Below are positions 51,016-52,891 of a DNA stretch of 52,891 nt, piece by piece; the first letter of the stretch is position 1, and the number at the start of each line of letters is the position of its first letter. Where the stretch lies: assembly GCA_910578095.1 (NCBI GenBank), contig CAJTOZ010000021.1:1-52891 (forward strand), read 5' to 3'. The DNA comes from an uncultured Muribaculaceae bacterium (GTDB lineage Bacteria > Bacteroidota > Bacteroidia > Bacteroidales > Muribaculaceae). The position numbers and the translations under genes were made by a program. Under the pieces are notes generated by a model. It was not told where the DNA came from. It saw only the letters and a list, made by a program, of their open reading frames with translations, and ran no database searches.

Positions 51016-51696
51016 ATGACAAAGTATTTTGCAGAAGGCATAGGCACGATGTTCCTTGTGCTTCTTGCCTGCGGTAGCGCCGTACTGGCAGGCCCCGCCA
51101 TCGGTGTCCTCGGCATCGGCCTGTGCTTCGGCCTGGTGCTCCTCGGCCTTTGCTATGCCATTGGCAACATTTCCGGTTGCCACGTCAATCCCGCCGTATC
51201 GCTCGCTATGCTCTTCACCGGCCGCATGAAAGCAGGCGAATGCGCCGGCTACATCGTCAGCCAGCTCATCGGTGCCACCATCGGCGCCGGCCTTCTTGCC
51301 GCATTCGTTAGCCTCGCTCCCGGCTACAACTTCGGAGGCACCACACCCGATGTCGACGCCAGCCTCGCAGCCAACGTGCTTCAGCCCGGTGCCACCACCG
51401 GCATGGCACTCCTCGCCGAAGGCCTTCTCTCGTTCTTCTTCATCTTCGTGATCCTCTGCGCCACCGATGCCAAGCGCGGAGCCGGCAACCTCGCCGGTGC
51501 AGCCATCGGTCTCGCACTCGGCCTCGTCAACATCGTTGGCATCCCCGTCGACAATTGCTCCGTCAATCCCGCACGCTCCTTCGGTCCTGCCCTCTTCGGC
51601 AACGGCATGCCCGATCTCTGGATCATGATCGTAGGCCCGGTTGTGGGTGCTCTCCTTGCAGCTGTGTGCTACAAAGCCATCTTCCGCAACAAATAA
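51016..51696 (+). CDS. Aquaporin (MIP family, AqpZ-like)
   Basis: 226 residues from the ATG at 51016. Six helices and the two NPA half-helix motifs: SGCHVNPAVSLAMLFTG (first) and NCSVNPARSFGPALFG (second), with the Arg after the second NPA present for the selectivity filter. Length and the short loops fit a water-selective AqpZ rather than GlpF. Inner-membrane water channel. It is ended by a perfect palindromic hairpin (51721-51748). Confidence 0.94.
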   Translation: MTKYFAEGIGTMFLVLLACGSAVLAGPAIGVLGIGLCFGLVLLGLCYAIGNISGCHVNPAVSLAMLFTGRMKAGECAGYIVSQLIGATIGAGLLAAFVSLAPGYNFGGTTPDVDASLAANVLQPGATTGMALLAEGLLSFFFIFVILCATDAKRGAGNLAGAAIGLALGLVNIVGIPVDNCSVNPARSFGPALFGNGMPDLWIMIVGPVVGALLAAVCYKAIFRNK

Positions 51697-51720
51697 AACC
51701 ACAGCCTCCAGACAATAAAG

Positions 51721-51748
51721 CGAGGGCGCATCCGCGGATGCGCCCTCG
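51721..51748. terminator. Hairpin between aquaporin and efp
   Basis: CGAGGGCGCATCC, GC, GGATGCGCCCTCG: a 13-bp perfect stem between the convergent genes, likely bidirectional. Confidence 0.75.
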
Positions 51749-51780
51749 TCGTATATTGTCGTCAGAATGCGGGCAGGCAT

Positions 51781-52347
51781 TTATGCCTTGATACGCTCCA
51801 CGTAAGAGCCGTCGCGGGTATCGATCTTCACCTTGTCGCCGATATTGCAGAACAGGGGCACACGCACCTCGGCGCCCGTCTCCACAGTAGCGGGCTTGAG
51901 AGTGTTGGTAGCAGTATCGCCCTTGATGCCGGGCTCCGTATAGGTGATTTCAAGCACCACGCTGGTGGGCATCTCGCAGGTCAGCACCGTTTCGCTGGCT
52001 GCATGCACCATGGCCTCGCATATATCGCCGTCCTTCAGGAACTGCACGCCCTCGATGCTCTCGCCGGGCACGATGATTTCCTCCCAGGTTTCAGTGTGCA
52101 GGAAGTGGTAGCCCATATCGTCCTTATAGGAGAACTGGTAGGGACGACGCTCGATGCGCACCTCTTCCACCTTCACACCCGAATTCCAGGTCTTGTCGAG
52201 AATACGGCCCGTACGCACGTTCTTCAGTTTTGTGCGCACGAAAGCAGGGCCTTTACCGGGCTTTACATGGAGAAATTCCACAATGAAATAGTACTGGCCA
52301 TCGATATCGAGGCACATACCGTTCTTAAAATCAGCTGTTGTTGCCAT
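51781..52347 (-). CDS. efp: Elongation factor P
   Basis: 188 residues, three beta-barrel domains. The loop HVKPGKGPAFVRTKLKN carries the modifiable lysine at residue 32 (KPGKG). Other blocks: TWNSGVKVEEVRIERRPYQFSYKDDMGYHFLHTETWEE and the C-terminal TATNTLKPATVETGAEVRVPLFCNIGDKVKIDTRDGSYVERI. It relieves ribosome stalling on proline runs; note the proline-rich linker encoded at 43997-45310. Expressed from a full consensus promoter (52426-52395). Confidence 0.97.
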   Translation of the reverse strand: MATTADFKNGMCLDIDGQYYFIVEFLHVKPGKGPAFVRTKLKNVRTGRILDKTWNSGVKVEEVRIERRPYQFSYKDDMGYHFLHTETWEEIIVPGESIEGVQFLKDGDICEAMVHAASETVLTCEMPTSVVLEITYTEPGIKGDTATNTLKPATVETGAEVRVPLFCNIGDKVKIDTRDGSYVERIKA

Positions 52348-52394
52348 ATATGGTATTTAATTTATATTTAGATTGCAATTTAGCTTACGAAGTG

Positions 52395-52426
52395 CAAAAT
52401 TACTAATTTTCACGCAAAAGACCAAA
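52395..52426 (-). promoter_or_regulatory. Promoter for efp
   Basis: Minus-strand TTTG (52426-52423), 20 nt, TAATTTTG (52402-52395): full consensus. Confidence 0.8.
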
Positions 52427-52485
52427 ATGAGCGCAAACTATTGGTTGCGCGCCATCGTTTTTATCTAAAGATAAAAGCAAACATT

Positions 52486-52722
52486 ATGACCGACCGTCTC
52501 TCCTACGAAGAAAAAAAAGAATTGCCCGACAGCGCCTTCGGCCTGCCCGAGCGCCGCGAATACCCCATGCCCGATGCCGCCCATGTGCGTGCGGCTGAAG
52601 CCTATTTCCGTTATTGTCCCGAAAATCTGAAGCCGCGCCTCGCGCAAGCCATCCTCGCCAGGGCACGCGAGTTCGGGGTCGACGTACAGAGCCCTATAGT
52701 GCTCTCCTACGCCTCCCGATAG
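52486..52722 (+). CDS. Small DUF6582-like protein
   Basis: 78 residues from the ATG at 52486. Contains LPDSAFGLPERREYPMPDAAHVRAAEAYFRYCPENLKP, the DSAFG.P..R.YP..D..HVR motif of DUF6582 proteins found in Bacteroidota and phages, and a C-terminal helix (LAQAILARAREFGVDV). Function unknown. The longer frame from 52441 begins in the promoter area and is rejected. Confidence 0.82.
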   Translation: MTDRLSYEEKKELPDSAFGLPERREYPMPDAAHVRAAEAYFRYCPENLKPRLAQAILARAREFGVDVQSPIVLSYASR

Positions 52723-52846
52723 CGCACACCAACGATTTTGGCTAACGGGCATAGGACAACATCGCAAAGTGGCGTCCATATACCGATATTTCGACTTGTG
52801 GTCTTTAATGTCAGTTTAGGTACTTGCAGTAATCACAATATAGAAA

Positions 52847-52880
52847 GAGCCCCGGGCTTCCTTGCGGAGGTCCGGGGCTC
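52847..52880 (-). terminator. Terminator of a gene beyond the right edge
   Basis: GAGCCCCGG (52847-52855) pairs with CCGGGGCTC (52872-52880); on the minus strand it is followed by TTTCTAT. It probably ends a transcript coming from outside the window. The stretch 52723-52846 shows no gene. Confidence 0.7.
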
Positions 52881-52891
52881 GGATAGGGGGC

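Overview
The window looks like a chromosomal segment of a gut-type Bacteroidales bacterium, most likely a Muribaculaceae relative (the family is an inference). Direct clues are many promoters of the Bacteroidota form TTTG/TTG-N19-20-TAnnTTTG, a tmRNA whose proteolysis tag ends GENNYALAA, SusC-like and thiamine TonB receptors, GLPGLI, DUF4493/PCMD and DUF3857 proteins, and few Shine-Dalgarno sites. Most of the core is GC-rich. Two accessory blocks (about 1-12.7 kb and 32.6-39 kb) are visibly more AT-rich.

Region 1 (1-12.7 kb) is a defence and accessory island in partial decay. It holds a large PLD-SNF2 helicase and an Eco57I-like adenine methyltransferase that runs off the left edge, the tail of a conjugation-type gene with its terminator, a BspA-like leucine-rich-repeat protein, a broken IS4-family transposase, an intact AbiE-like toxin-antitoxin pair, a broken AIPR abortive-infection gene, a 340-nt structured RNA candidate with its own promoter and terminator, a lipoprotein, and a frameshifted DUF1016 nuclease fragment.

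Region 2 (12.8-31.6 kb) is mostly housekeeping. Rubredoxin is followed by the methionine operon metY-metX-hom, whose genes overlap by 4 nt. That operon is preceded by a previously unlisted 34-codon leader peptide carrying MMGMMMM and by mutually exclusive hairpins, which is a textbook attenuator layout. Then come GluQ, phosphoglycerate mutase, a ZIP transporter, two DUF3857 envelope proteins (one with no standard start codon), a TPP riboswitch driving a thiamine TonB receptor and PnuT, an NlpE-like lipoprotein, a phosphoesterase, an outer-membrane protein, a head-GIN lipoprotein, DUF488, and a GNAT-tRNA-editing fusion with a second GNAT.

Region 3 (31.9-39.5 kb) has a GLPGLI/TonB-receptor pair and then an RloA/RloB (AbiL-like) defence pair. 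That pair is bracketed by imperfect 125-bp direct repeats ending in a copy of the 3' end of ssrA, which lies next to it. This looks like a cargo module at a tmRNA attachment site.

Region 4 (39.6-52.9 kb) contains glutamine synthetase, three DUF4493/PCMD surface lipoproteins in one operon, a polytopic membrane protein, a small winged-helix protein, YqgE, a uracil-DNA-glycosylase-like protein, aquaporin, EF-P and a DUF6582 protein. No rRNA, CRISPR array or standard tRNA gene was seen.
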